Positions 1 to 8,236 are shown, counted from the first letter of the stretch. The stretch: 64,000 bases of DNA from Bradyrhizobium sp. 195 (GCF_023101665.1 NZ_CP082162.1:124001-188000); one strand, 5' to 3'. Numbers and translations are program-made. Notes: a model not told the origin generated them from the letters alone.

Positions 1-428
1 TCAAGCCTTTGTAAGGCGGGTCTGCGCGACGGCACGAGACTGCTGCACCGCGAATTTCGAGTAGGCGAATGTCGCCTGAGGGTCACAAGCGGCGGTCCGG
101 CGCTCGCATACGGCAGGTCCGATCTTCCCTTAATACCAGACCTCCTGCGCCAATGACACCGGTCTGATCCAAGAGCTCGCGCAATAATCGGGGCGCCGCG
201 CACCCCCATCTTGCGCGTCCAAAGCCGCCGCACCGCCGAGCCTCGTGACGGCAGGCACCACCCGTAAATTTCCCAAGTGTCGGCTAGTAGGCTCGCTGGT
301 TAACTAGGGCGGGTTGAGCGCCGCACCATGAAAACGCGGAAGCCAAAACAGTGGGACGAGCAGGAGGTCCGACGATTGGTCAGGCTCGCCCCGTGAAACT
401 AGAGGCGGCTGTGGGTCAGGAGGCCACC
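1..428. other. Gene-poor left edge
   Basis: I see no convincing gene here. A 22-codon reading frame begins at 328 (MKTRKPKQWDEQEV...) and ends in LAP; it could be the head of a small helix-turn-helix protein that has lost its body, but this is weak. Confidence 0.3.
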
Positions 429-560
429 ATGCCCAAACAGGTCGTGATAGCTCTCTGCTCTTTGGCAGTTGCGTGCCGGGTAGGTTTCAGCATGGTGGCG
501 TTGGTTGCGCAAAATGGCACGAACGCTCACCACGGAAATGTGCAACGTGAGGTGAAATAG
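429..560 (+). CDS. Small hydrophobic protein (43 aa)
   Basis: I do not recognise this protein. The start is chosen because a clear ribosome site, GGAGG, lies five bases before the ATG at 429; an earlier in-frame ATG at 351 lacks one. Residues 5-30 are hydrophobic and could form one membrane segment or an uncleaved signal. It stands alone with no operon context. Confidence 0.35.
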   Translation: MPKQVVIALCSLAVACRVGFSMVALVAQNGTNAHHGNVQREVK

Positions 561-886
561 TCTGGGAAGCTGGCTTCAAACCGTAGTCTTCCAGCAAACC
601 ATCGGCGGCGGCCCTTAGTGCATGGTGCGGCCGATTGTGAAATGGATCATATTGCGAGCCAGAAATGTCGCGATAGGATCATTCCACCGGGGCTGGCCGT
701 ATATTTCACTTAGATCTTTTCACCCGGTGTCTTTTGACCATGCGAGATCGCAGCGAGAACATCGCTGCGGCCTTCGTGCAGGCCGGCTGCTTTTAATCAC
801 CAACAAGCTTTGTTTCCCTCGCTGCAAGTTCTACGAGTTTTCTGTACCGACAATTTGCGGAATCCAAATTGCCGTGGAGGACATTT
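561..886. other. No clear gene
   Basis: Reading frames here overlap each other on both strands and none has a ribosome site or recognisable sequence. The GGAGG at 876-880 belongs to the next gene. Confidence 0.35.
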
Positions 887-1099
887 ATGCCCAAGGAGAA
901 TTGCCTGATTGTTCGTGCCGCCGGGAAACGATTGGACCTGTTACGAGGCGAGGCTGCCCGCATCGCCAAGGGAGCTAACGCCGGCTGGTGGACGGACCGA
1001 GCGGAGATCGGCACCAGGTTCTGCTTTGAAGATTCTAAGTCAAAAGAGCTGTTCGCACTCACCTGCGACAGCCTCGGCATCACCTGTCAGGACGGCTAA
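887..1099 (+). CDS. Small hypothetical protein (70 aa)
   Basis: This is a soluble 70-residue protein of unknown function. The ATG at 887 follows GGAGG at 876-880 with good spacing, so I prefer it to the upstream ATG at 869. The protein is basic at the start (RAAGKRLDLLRGEAARIAKG), then acidic. No membrane segment is visible. Confidence 0.5.
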   Translation: MPKENCLIVRAAGKRLDLLRGEAARIAKGANAGWWTDRAEIGTRFCFEDSKSKELFALTCDSLGITCQDG

Positions 1100-1252
1100 T
1101 CCATTGAAAAACCCGCCGGCCTGGAAGCCGGAGGTGTTTGGACTGCAGACCAGACCGGACAGACCATGAGCAGTTGCAGCATGAAGGCTCGCCAGCTGCG
1201 AACGAAAGGCCGGGAGTTGAGGCGGTGGCCCACAAAGGGAAGCGGGATTGTG

Positions 1253-1486
1253 TCAGCGACGATCTGGACGCGCCTGAAGGGGCACGACTTTGTCCATGTC
1301 GCTGTGACCGGAGCGCCGGCTTTGCAGCTTCACCACCTGCTCGAGTTCGAGAGCCTCTATGGCGAGCTCATCTGCCAAGCGTTCGAAAAGGGCGCGCCTT
1401 TGCGAGTCGCTGGTTCGCCTGCTCATAAGGGCCAAATCCGCGGCATCGGCACGGAGTTTGTCCAATTTTTCCCTGAGGTCCGCCAT
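1253..1486 (-). CDS. Small helical protein, DKLR family
   Basis: This is a 77-residue protein that starts at the ATG MADLREKLDKLRADAADLAL. Its core pattern is LDKLRADAA, then about 15 residues, then RRALFERLADELA, then a helix. The same pattern occurs at 5817-5999 and in a broken copy near 15100-15286, so the three are paralogues within one window. The sequence suggests two amphipathic helices. Function is unknown; I associate such short proteins with Bradyrhizobium genomes from memory, not from a search. Confidence 0.6.
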   Translation of the reverse strand: MADLREKLDKLRADAADLALMSRRTSDSQRRALFERLADELAIEALELEQVVKLQSRRSGHSDMDKVVPLQARPDRR

Positions 1487-1655
1487 GGTATCGGCCCCGT
1501 CCTGGACCCACCTCGTCATGTGGTGACGGGATGCAGGTCAACGGGAACAGGCTATGGGTTCTTCCTTAACCGATTGTTAGGCCGACATTCATTAGGGCCG
1601 ATATGTCAACGATCGCCCGCCAGCTTTGCCGAGCGGGGGTCTGCGGCTATTTCGC

Positions 1656-1832
1656 TCAATCCTTCAGTGCGCACGTGGTCACGAGCAGCATGGTCCGGCT
1701 GCATCGCCAATCGGATCCCAACATTGGCTCATTGACTCCATGAGGAGTACCGATGGCCATAGTAGTACCAGCGGCCACTAGAACAGCGATGGTCAGCGCG
1801 AGCGTTCGATAGGTTGCCAAGTTCCACTTCAT
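1656..1832 (-). CDS. Small exported or membrane-anchored protein
   Basis: This is a 58-residue protein. The start is set at the ATG MKWNLATYR because GGAGGG lies just before it on the minus strand. Residues 8-26 are hydrophobic (LATYRTLALTIAVLVAAGTT) and look like a signal peptide or anchor. The mature part is short, with two cysteines in the pattern SDWRCSRTMLLVTTC, which could form a disulfide in the periplasm. Function is unknown. Confidence 0.5.
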   Translation of the reverse strand: MKWNLATYRTLALTIAVLVAAGTTMAIGTPHGVNEPMLGSDWRCSRTMLLVTTCALKD

Positions 1833-2332
1833 TGCGCTTCCCTCCAGTGGAAGCGCCCATGCTACGCGCAGAGATACCTCCCGCTTGTGAACTACTTCAC
1901 ACGGCATTTCTCAACAGTCATCACAGTCGCGTGCAGCAAGCCCCGCCACGTGGACCGGCGGCACTTGAGAGCAGTCCGCTCTCTTACACAACTTGCCGTC
2001 GAGACAGCAAAATTGCACTTCACCCGTTTTGGCCAGGGAAGGGGCCCACCTGCTGCGACAAAAACTCTTTCGGTAGTGCTGACTCGACCGTTGTAAACAC
2101 CGTAGTATTTATTCGCACAGGCGCAGAAAAGCGTGCACAATCAATAGAGTTGACAAGACACCCCTGGTTCCGAACGCGCCGAGGCTTCCAGCGCGCTGCC
2201 GACACAGCTCAGGAGGCTGCTGCAGAGGTCGTTTTGCCCGGACTGATTACAGGCGCCGCGCCAAGTCGCGGCAACGGCGCGGCGGTATGGCGTTTCGCGC
2301 TCACTGCTGCTGCGATGGCGACGCTCGTTTCG
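1833..2332. other. No gene seen
   Basis: A long plus-strand open frame (1814-2881) crosses this stretch, but its sequence is not protein-like and it overlaps the IS66 remnant out of frame, so I treat the stretch as non-coding. Confidence 0.4.
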
Positions 2333-2603
2333 GCCGGAGCCGAAGGATGCCGCCGATCAACCTGGCTTCGTACCGGCGATGGTGGTCGCGGAGTCAGGGC
2401 CGACGCCTTGTCCAGTCGCGCCGGCCAGCAGCGGCGGAGCGATCGAGATCGAGTTTGCGACCGGAGCTCGGATGCGGATCACGGGTCCGGTCGACGCGGC
2501 GACGCTGAAGGCCGCCGCGGCGGCGCTGGCAGATGGGCGCCTACGGTGATCCCCATTGCGTCGGGCGTGCGGGTGTGGATTGCGACCGGCCACACCGATC
2601 ACG
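2333..2603 (+). mobile_element. IS66-family insertion sequence remnant (tnpA end, tnpB start)
   Basis: One frame reads a typical C-terminal half of the IS66 accessory protein TnpA, including GAIEIEFATGARMRITG and PVDAATLKAAAAALADG, and stops with TGA at 2547-2549. Overlapping that stop, a GTG at 2546 opens the usual start of IS66 TnpB: IPIASGVRVWIATGHTD. After GHTD the similarity ends at about 2603, so the element is cut off here. The tnpA-tnpB overlap is normal for IS66. No transposase (TnpC) or terminal repeats remain, so the piece cannot move on its own. Confidence 0.75.
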
Positions 2604-2658
2604 GCATTTCGTATCGGGAACGGCGAGAGAAAATCGGACGCTGGGTGGGGACGAGAGC

Positions 2659-3273
2659 TCAAGCCTCGCGGACGAAAATTGGACTGGCAACCAGGAAGTT
2701 GGGCGATGCGAGGATCACTTTGGCAACGAATGCCACAGGTCGGGGACGATTTCTAACGCGCTTTAGAGCATCGACAACAGACGCTTCCATCTGTTTCTCG
2801 AAATTCTCATACCTCTCTCTCTTTGCCGGGAAAGTCGGATTAATTTCGTCGCTCGTTTCTGCCATGAACTTGATGTCGTAGTAGTCGATCGTGTGGTTCG
2901 CGTCCTGTTTCGCCGCACCAATCAAACTCGACGACGAACCTATTAATGCAACGCTTTTCGAGCCGACGATGCCGCCAAAAAACGCGATCTCTGCCGCGTA
3001 ATCCGCGACGCGGCCGAATGAGAGGTTGGCAGTATCATCGACATACGCTTTCGGGGCGGCAATCGTACCGCACTCCCCTCCCGCGAGAATTTGGTTTCTG
3101 ATTTCTTCCGCCTTTGCGTAGATCGACTTCTCCCCGGCGTCGCTATCCACCGATGCTTCAAAAAATGGCATCTTCAGTTTTATGGCAGCTTTGATTTTGC
3201 TGAAGCGCGTCACTCCAATCTGGCTGTGAAGCATGCCCACCTTAGTTTCGGAAATGTACAGGTAGTATTTCAT
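2659..3273 (-). CDS. DUF7019-like protein
   Basis: This 204-residue protein begins MKYYLYISETKVGMLHSQIG, which resembles the opening of DUF7019 proteins known mainly from actinobacteria; that assignment is from memory of the pattern. I prefer this ATG to one 15 codons upstream because the family starts at MxYYLY. The middle has CGTI...AYVDDT and a glycine-rich run, AFFGGIVGSKSVALIGSSSS. The gene ends next to the IS66 remnant, so the natural C-terminus may have been replaced by the insertion. Function is unknown. Confidence 0.55.
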   Translation of the reverse strand: MKYYLYISETKVGMLHSQIGVTRFSKIKAAIKLKMPFFEASVDSDAGEKSIYAKAEEIRNQILAGGECGTIAAPKAYVDDTANLSFGRVADYAAEIAFFGGIVGSKSVALIGSSSSLIGAAKQDANHTIDYYDIKFMAETSDEINPTFPAKRERYENFEKQMEASVVDALKRVRNRPRPVAFVAKVILASPNFLVASPIFVREA

Positions 3274-3466
3274 CGGCAGCCTCATTTGTTTGTCAAAATG
3301 CGCCAAGCGGATGCTCATCGAGTTCGGGTCGCGCTAGAAGCGGGCGATACGGCGGACAGCGGGCAGGTCCGTTACGGGCCATGAGCCGAACTTCCGCACC
3401 GGCCGTTTAGCTCCCGTTAGTGTTTGGTGATGCAGAGCTGACACGTGTCCAACCGTGTAGGGCGCT

Positions 3467-3649
3467 ATGAAACGCGCAAAACAGACTTTGGCTTTAGTTG
3501 GCTCGGTGCTGTCGATGTCTGTCATCGCAAGCGCAACTTACTTTCTGTTTTGGCATAAGAGCCTGACGGCAATTCTTTCCTTTGTGTCTATCGTCCCCGT
3601 CTTTCTAATTAACGCCCTCGGCCTTCTGAAATTAGCTCGCGATAGGTGA
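3467..3649 (+). CDS. Small membrane protein (60 aa)
   Basis: This 60-residue protein has a basic start (MKRAKQ) followed by two hydrophobic stretches at about residues 8-28 and 33-54, so a two-pass inner-membrane protein is likely. It has no recognisable family and no neighbours on the same strand. The lack of a clear ribosome site keeps confidence moderate. Confidence 0.4.
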   Translation: MKRAKQTLALVGSVLSMSVIASATYFLFWHKSLTAILSFVSIVPVFLINALGLLKLARDR

Positions 3650-3817
3650 GCGCACCGCCGTATATCCGCTCTGGGTCACAAGCGTTCTTCGAACGCATGC
3701 CTCCTGGAAGCGGACGTTGCAACCGTCGGAGCGAAGCCCGTTGCGGGCCAGAAGACGACTTGGAATGATATCCTCGGAGGTCGGTGAAGAGCGTGGCTGG
3801 CTAACCGTTCACTCCCT

Positions 3818-3988
3818 TCAAGATTGCAGAACCTCAAAAACCACGGCGACCCGTCTTCTTATCTCGTCCTCGATTTCTTTGAGCAACTGGAGGAGGTTGG
3901 GGCCGTTCATTTCCTCACGCGCCGCCCGCTTATAGCGCTCCAGGATCGTCAGCTCCGTCGTCGAAGGAGGCCCAGCCCCGTTTTCCAT
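3818..3988 (-). CDS. Small helical protein (56 aa)
   Basis: The minus strand encodes MENGAGPPSTTELTILERY followed by a charged helical stretch (LLQLLKEIEDEIRRRVAVVF). The composition is that of a real soluble protein, unlike the overlapping plus-strand frames. It is the last of five tiny genes in a row on the minus strand (5054 down to 3818). Function is unknown. Confidence 0.5.
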   Translation of the reverse strand: MENGAGPPSTTELTILERYKRAAREEMNGPNLLQLLKEIEDEIRRRVAVVFEVLQS

Positions 3989-4018
3989 GCGCGTTTACCA
4001 TTCCAAAGTTCGTGGCCT

Positions 4019-4189
4019 CTACTCTAGCTCATCGTCCCAAACGTGTTTGCGGCACGACTGGCATTGGAAGTATCGGACGTTTCGATCAGTGTTGGGATCA
4101 AACATCTTAAGGACAACGACCAACACCCCCGAACACCGAGGACAAGAAGGTCTGGGCGACGCGGTCCGCGATGTGGCGAGCTCGGTCAT
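4019..4189 (-). CDS. Small zinc-ribbon protein (56 aa)
   Basis: This 56-residue protein carries CPRCSG near residues 16-21 and CQSCRKHVW near residues 43-51, two Cys-x2-Cys knuckles about 24 residues apart, as in small zinc ribbons. It would bind one zinc and could contact nucleic acid or protein. It is co-directional with the tiny genes on either side. The overlapping plus-strand frame lacks such a pattern. Confidence 0.55.
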   Translation of the reverse strand: MTELATSRTASPRPSCPRCSGVLVVVLKMFDPNTDRNVRYFQCQSCRKHVWDDELE

Positions 4190-4241
4190 CAGGCATGCAT
4201 AAGCTGAGTCCAGACCTTCCGCATTGTCCTGGGTTAGTAAA

Positions 4242-4418
4242 TCAGGCCTGATCTTTGTCCGGCTCGCGCGGCTTCCCGAGGAATGTTGACGGCAGTGGCT
4301 GCCTCAACAGCTCCATGCTGCGTGCGATGAGCTCGCGCGTTCGGGCGATCAGCTCGATGTCACGCCAGGCGAGATGCCGCCGCAAATCAATATGGTCATT
4401 GTTGATCGGCTTGGACAT
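4242..4418 (-). CDS. Small hypothetical protein (58 aa)
   Basis: Starts MSKPINNDHIDLRRHLAWRD after a GAGGAG ribosome site on the minus strand. Residues 12-40 form a charged helix with repeated ELI/RELIARS patterns. It looks like a soluble helical protein of unknown function, in the same minus-strand row of tiny genes. Confidence 0.5.
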   Translation of the reverse strand: MSKPINNDHIDLRRHLAWRDIELIARTRELIARSMELLRQPLPSTFLGKPREPDKDQA

Positions 4419-4624
4419 CAGCCGCTCCTCTGCCTAGCAGGCGGGAGCGCGGCGCGTCTCTCAGTCACCGACGCCTACGGGCAAGCCTCGGCCGGTGATA
4501 CACAGACCGTGGGCTTATTTCTCGCGGATAGCCAGCTAATTAAATCGGGCCATGCAAAAAGATCCAGTGTGAAGGCCGGAACATGTCGGGCTGGGTGATG
4601 CTCGCTACGTGCGAAAGCGCTGGG

Positions 4625-4834
4625 TTAATCGGCCCCGGGCGCCAACTGGCGGCCTTGCTCTTTGTCTTCTTGGTAGCCTCTGACCTCTGTCCGTACCGTG
4701 TAGCTAGCGAGCAAAGCGCGGCGGCATTCACTGCGGATCATCTCGCCATGCCGAGCGATGGCGTCGCGCTCGTCCCGCAGTTTGCGGGCTTCCTGGATGG
4801 CAATATCGGCACGGAAGAGCAAGGCGTCGGGCAT
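4625..4834 (-). CDS. Small helical protein (69 aa)
   Basis: Sequence MPDALLFRADIAIQEARKLR continues as an alanine/arginine-rich helix to about residue 52, with a polar tail. No ribosome site is obvious, so the start is uncertain. It lies in the minus-strand row of tiny genes. Function unknown. Confidence 0.5.
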   Translation of the reverse strand: MPDALLFRADIAIQEARKLRDERDAIARHGEMIRSECRRALLASYTVRTEVRGYQEDKEQGRQLAPGAD

Positions 4835-4877
4835 TCGTCAAAATGCCCGCGCTTGTTAAAGGTCGCATTTGCATAGG

Positions 4878-5054
4878 TTAGGAATCCGGCAAGGGGCCTT
4901 TGTCCTCCACTTGGCGAGACCGCCAGAGCATTTCGCTTGAGATAGCGATGTGCTCGACGACGGCGGATCGAGCTAAGACGCTCTTGGCTTGAAGCCGTTC
5001 AAGCTCGCCAGTGATCATTTTGTGCAGGATGTCCGGTAAGGGAAACTCGGTCAT
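4878..5054 (-). CDS. Small hypothetical protein (58 aa)
   Basis: Begins MTEFPLPDILHKMITGELER after a strong AAGGAGG ribosome site seven bases upstream on the minus strand. The body is one long helix (ELERLQAKSVLARSAVVEHI). It is the first gene of the minus-strand row 5054-3818. Function unknown. Confidence 0.55.
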   Translation of the reverse strand: MTEFPLPDILHKMITGELERLQAKSVLARSAVVEHIAISSEMLWRSRQVEDKGPLPDS

Positions 5055-5386
5055 CGGAACCCTCCTTGGTTCCTACAAAACGCTGTTCCCCGCGGCCGGT
5101 TCCCCCACCCAAAGTAAGGCCGCAGGCGCTGCGTTGAAACAGAACCTGCGGCCGGTGCCTCGACGTTCCGCACGATCGGCGGGGCACGCCACGTTGCTAG
5201 CACAATGGACGGCTAGCATGTACTGGCGGGCCCATTGATCATGCAAGGCTGTTTGGGGAGTTCTCACGCTCTGCCTGTCATCTCACCTGAAACAAATCCA
5301 TCCCCTTCAGGGGCGCCTCGGCGCGCTGGAACGTTTGGTGCCGCGGCGCGTCCTGAAGGCATCGATCCTGTTGCCTGGATCGACCG
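5055..5386. other. No clear gene; contains one CCCCTTCAGGGG element
   Basis: No convincing reading frame. The palindrome CCCCTTCAGGGG in the context CCATCCCCTTCAGGGGCGC occurs here near 5300 and again near 5550. Confidence 0.35.
5297..5326. repeat. CCCCTTCAGGGG palindromic element, copy 1
   Basis: The 12-base palindrome CCCCTTCAGGGG is embedded in CCATCCCCTTCAGGGGCGC and followed by CTCGGCGCG. A near-identical copy lies about 250 bases downstream. Together they flank the small membrane protein frame at 5387. Confidence 0.5.
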
Positions 5387-5641
5387 ATGGACACAGTAGT
5401 TGCCTATGCGATCTCGGCCTTTATCGTCGGCTTTGGCATCGGGATCTTCATTGCCGGTCTAAACTCTGGCGCGCCAGCTTTCTGGGCCTGCGTCGCCCTG
5501 ATACCCGTTGCGATCGGGCTCCTGCGCTTTCGGTCCCAAATAAGAAATCCATCCCCTTCAGGGGCGCTCGGTGCGCCGCCCGGGACTGTACCCACGTGCC
5601 TAATCCGAATTGCCTACTGCCCAATGCGCTCCCTCGGCTGA
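5387..5641 (+). CDS. Small two-pass membrane protein
   Basis: The 84-residue frame opens MDTVVAYAISAFIVGFGIG and has two hydrophobic segments at about residues 5-25 and 29-46, then IGLLRFRSQ. The last 30 residues read through the second CCCCTTCAGGGG element and look less protein-like, so the original end may have been altered. Function unknown. Confidence 0.4.
   Translation: MDTVVAYAISAFIVGFGIGIFIAGLNSGAPAFWACVALIPVAIGLLRFRSQIRNPSPSGALGAPPGTVPTCLIRIAYCPMRSLG
5546..5577. repeat. CCCCTTCAGGGG palindromic element, copy 2
   Basis: Second copy of CCATCCCCTTCAGGGGCGC, followed by TCGGTGCG in place of CTCGGCGCG. Confidence 0.5.
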
Positions 5642-5659
5642 TCGACACGGGCAGAGAAA

Positions 5660-5693
5660 CGGCCCCAGCAAAATCACGATGGTGCTGGGGCCG
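5660..5693. terminator. CGGCCCCAG hairpin, terminator-like
   Basis: Perfect 11-base stem CGGCCCCAGCA / TGCTGGGGCCG with a 12-base loop. No T run follows on the plus strand, so it may be a repeat element more than a working terminator. A hairpin with the same core occurs at 14004-14039. Confidence 0.45.
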
Positions 5694-5788
5694 CTGAAGT
5701 GCCTGGCGGTAATGGGAAACGCCAAGGTGGTTTGAGCCTAGGAAAAACCGGCAATCCGTTCTGTCCGCTTTTGCACACACCGGTTATA

Positions 5789-5804
5789 GTTCCCGTTTGG
5801 GAAC
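5789..5804. promoter_or_regulatory. GTTCCC-N4-GGGAAC inverted repeat
   Basis: A perfect 6-base inverted repeat with a 4-base spacer sits 12 bases before the ATG of the DKLR-family gene at 5817. Its place suggests an operator, but no regulator can be named. Confidence 0.35.
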
Positions 5805-5816
5805 GGACCGACCGCA

Positions 5817-5999
5817 ATGAAAGACATGCAGGCTCAGTTGGAAAAGCTCCGCACGGATGCGGCGGAGTGCGCCCTCATCCGCGATTTGGCCAGCGATGCT
5901 AAGAAGCGAGAACTCTTCAGCCGGCTGGCGGATCACCTGAGCGGGCTCGCCGCCGAAGTCGAGCGCGCGATTGCGGAGGGTGTGAAGAGCAAAGGATGA
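5817..5999 (+). CDS. Small helical protein, DKLR family
   Basis: This 60-residue protein has LEKLRTDAAECALIRDLAS then KKRELFSRLADHLSGLAAEV, the same two-helix layout as the gene at 1253-1486 and the broken copy near 15100. It is probably soluble and helical. An inverted repeat GTTCCC-N4-GGGAAC lies just upstream (5789-5804) and may be a regulator site. Function unknown. Confidence 0.65.
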   Translation: MKDMQAQLEKLRTDAAECALIRDLASDAKKRELFSRLADHLSGLAAEVERAIAEGVKSKG

Positions 6000-6118
6000 C
6001 TCGCGGCTGGGGGCGGCCTTTCGAAGATCCTACCTAGGCGGGTTTCCCCAGTTGGTGACGCTGTGATACCTCGGCGAGTGCAGGAAAGGCCCGCCAGTAA
6101 GGCGCCAATTCGGCGGCC

Positions 6119-6254
6119 TTAGTTCATCTTCCGGCGGAGCTTCCGGATGATCTCCCGCAAATCGTTGGCGTACTCTTCAATGATCCGCCGGGCCTCCTCT
6201 AGGCGCGACGGCTTGGATTCCTTATTCCTCTGTCTGTTTGTCAGGATCGGGCAT
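6119..6254 (-). pseudogene. Small helical protein, frameshifted
   Basis: The minus strand reads MPDPDKQTE, then a one-base excess (GAGG for GAG) shifts frame, and continues NKESKPSRLEEARRIIEEYA followed by NDLREIIRKLRRKMN and a stop. Removing one G gives a coherent 44-residue charged helix. Either a real frameshift or a miscalled G run explains it. A TTGATCTAGCTCAA box lies 35 bases upstream. Confidence 0.45.
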
Positions 6255-6288
6255 GGCCCGATAGTTTTGCCGGGGAGGTAGGAGAAGA

Positions 6289-6302
6289 TTGATCTAGCTC
6301 AA
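6289..6302. promoter_or_regulatory. FNR/FixK-type box
   Basis: TTGATCTAGCTCAA fits the TTGA-N6-TCAA consensus of FNR/FixK regulators, with only one arm base off a perfect palindrome. It lies between two minus-strand small genes and precedes the one at 6254-6119. Its centre is about 41 bases before that ATG, the usual activation distance from a transcription start, so transcription would begin almost at the start codon. Confidence 0.4.
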
Positions 6303-6310
6303 TCTCGAGC

Positions 6311-6532
6311 TCACTTTTCTAGCTCTTTCAAGATGCGCTCGCGGTGCTCAATGTGCTGCATCTGAGTCGCGAAGAAGTTGTTTAGGAGCTTCTGAGCCTC
6401 GGTCGTGTCGGCTCCGATGCGGGCAATGCGCGCGATCAGCTGTTCCTGCTCTGCAATGCGGCGCTCACCTTCGGCAATATGCCGCTCGGCTAGTTCGAGA
6501 TGGCGAAGCTCCATTTCTCGGTCCACGGCCAA
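6311..6532 (-). CDS. Small coiled-coil protein (73 aa)
   Basis: Residues 8-70 form an almost continuous charged helix with heptad-like leucine/isoleucine spacing (ELAERHIAEGERRIAEQEQL, then IARIARIG), so a coiled coil is likely. The protein is soluble and acidic. Function unknown. It is divergent from the response regulator that follows. Confidence 0.6.
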   Translation of the reverse strand: MAVDREMELRHLELAERHIAEGERRIAEQEQLIARIARIGADTTEAQKLLNNFFATQMQHIEHRERILKELEK

Positions 6533-6739
6533 AAGCTAGAACAAAACAGGCCACCGCAAAAGTTAAATCAGCCGCTGTATTCCCGGAAAGTAGAACAAGG
6601 CCCAACTGCAGGAACAAAGGCCGCCTTTGTCAGCTTGAGGCTCGCTGGCTCGGCAACCGAGCTGGCAGAGCCGGTCCCGGCCATACCCCCAAGCCCCCTG
6701 GCAGCCGGGGCCGCGCTTCTGCTCAAGGGTCCTCACGTC

Positions 6740-7114
6740 GTGGACAAAAGAGCGACGGAGGACGACTTGCGGGTTCTTGTAGCCGAAGACGAAGACATGA
6801 TCCGGGACGTGATCGCGGACATCCTGGAAACGCACGGCCATGAGGTGATGCAGGCCGAGAGCGGTGAGCGCGCCCTCCAGCTCTGCGCCGAGGCGGCTCC
6901 CGAGCTGTTATTCACCGACATCAGGCTGGGGGGCTCGCTGTCAGGTTGGGATGTCGCCATTCAATGCCGGGAGGCCAACCCGGGCATCCCGGTCATCTAC
7001 GCAACCGGCTACAATCAGGCCGTTCCGCGTCCGGTCTCAGGCAGCATCATGCTCCAGAAGCCGTTCAGCCTCGAACGTCTACTCGAGGCGATGAAGTCGC
7101 TCACGCGCAAGTAG
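6740..7114 (+). CDS. Single-domain response regulator
   Basis: This is a CheY-like receiver protein without an output domain. It shows all receiver hallmarks: acidic cluster VLVAEDED, the phospho-accepting Asp in LLFTDIRL, a Thr in VIYATGY and the Lys in LQKPF. It therefore receives phosphate from a histidine kinase, which is not in the window. The open frame extends back to 6500, but that part is proline-rich and not receiver-like; I place the start at GTG 6740 (VDKRATEDDLRV), giving 124 residues, as a best guess. Confidence 0.7.
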   Translation: MDKRATEDDLRVLVAEDEDMIRDVIADILETHGHEVMQAESGERALQLCAEAAPELLFTDIRLGGSLSGWDVAIQCREANPGIPVIYATGYNQAVPRPVSGSIMLQKPFSLERLLEAMKSLTRK

Positions 7115-7301
7115 TGGCTGCACATCCCCGTGCGCCGCCTTGCCAATGCAACGCGGAACGATAACCTACCGCCGCCATTTCCTTCCTTTGAGTAGGAGTA
7201 GCGTATGCGTCAGTCCCCTTCGCTCGTCCCGCTGCGCAGCGTCGAAGAATACGGCGCATCGAGCTTTCAGCCGTGTGCTTGACCAGTTTGGCTAGACGAC
7301 G

Positions 7302-7676
7302 CTATTTGCACGCACCGTAATACTGCGAAGGAACGAAACTGCCTCCTAGGATGGAGTGTCGGCTGTGCACTGACCTTCCGTCCCCGTGGCTGATCGAGGT
7401 CGTCTGTATCACTCCAGTACCCAGCGTCTCTGCGAAAGTGATGGCCTGATCACCATTGAATACAGCAACATCGGACATTCCGGCATTGCCGATGAGGACG
7501 GCCTTTTTCGTCAAACTATCTAGGGCAAATTCGAGCCTAAAACTTTCCCGCTGCACTCCTGCCGGCGAGGCCATTACATCGTACTTGCAGACCCAGCGAA
7601 GTGTGTCAGCCTTCACCGGCCCGCTTATGAAGGTTGCCGCGGCCGAGAATATTGCCACTGCGATTCTATAGATCAT
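7302..7676 (-). CDS. Secreted hypothetical protein (124 aa)
   Basis: Starts MIYRIAVAIFSAAATFISG with a signal peptide probably cut after VKA (residue 22). The mature part contains TLRWVCKYDVMASP, IGNAGMSDVAVF and SVHSRHSILGG, and ends YYGACK with two cysteines that could pair. It is likely a small periplasmic protein. I recall similar proteins from Bradyrhizobium, but no function is known. The start is preceded by a G-rich ribosome site. Confidence 0.6.
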   Translation of the reverse strand: MIYRIAVAIFSAAATFISGPVKADTLRWVCKYDVMASPAGVQRESFRLEFALDSLTKKAVLIGNAGMSDVAVFNGDQAITFAETLGTGVIQTTSISHGDGRSVHSRHSILGGSFVPSQYYGACK

Positions 7677-7815
7677 GATCCCCCCCGCATTCCGCATTGT
7701 ACGTAGTTTGTCTGGGAGCAGGTGAACTTTCGGAAATCTCCGAAGGGTCGATAGTGGAGGCCCGATTGATTTGCCTCATCTTCTGAGGAATGATGCCGGC
7801 CTTTTGGAGCCGGTT

Positions 7816-8121
7816 ATGCCTGCGTACCTCGTCCGAACAATCAAGGAGCATGACCTTGTAGGCGTGTTCTTCGCGTCGAATACGCGTGAATTGGCTTACC
7901 TCATAGATGAAGTCCTGGACCCCGAGCACTGCGAATATCGCCTGCTGGGTCCGGGGGGAGTGATCTGGGACGGGCCGGCTGTGAAAATCCTCCTGCCGAG
8001 AAGCAAGGACGATGATGATGATGACGAGGAAAAAGACAGTGACGTTCCTTGGAAAGATGCTCGGTTTACCGAACTCTGGTACTATGAAGGCTTCTACAAA
8101 AGGCTCGCTGGCGAAAGGTAG
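7816..8121 (+). CDS. Small acidic protein (101 aa)
   Basis: Starts MPAYLVRTIKEHDLVGVFFA and has ELAYLIDEVLDPEHCEYRLL followed by GPGGVIWDG, then a run of six aspartates and EEKDSD. It is soluble. I chose the ATG at 7816, with GGAG nearby, over the one at 7771 because the family-like start is MPAYLVR. Function unknown. Confidence 0.6.
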   Translation: MPAYLVRTIKEHDLVGVFFASNTRELAYLIDEVLDPEHCEYRLLGPGGVIWDGPAVKILLPRSKDDDDDDEEKDSDVPWKDARFTELWYYEGFYKRLAGER

Positions 8122-8236
8122 GTCACTCGCTAGTTGATCTTTACGGCATCGATCCAGAGACGCCCGACCCCGAACCGCCGCCCCCTCCTGCCAAGAAGCG
8201 CCCTGCTGCTAAGGTGCTGCCATTTAGACGGCGCCA

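Noticed and set aside
1814..2881. 355-codon open frame on the plus strand
   Set aside because: Arginine/serine/glycine-rich without family features, and it crosses an IS66 remnant whose proteins lie in another frame.
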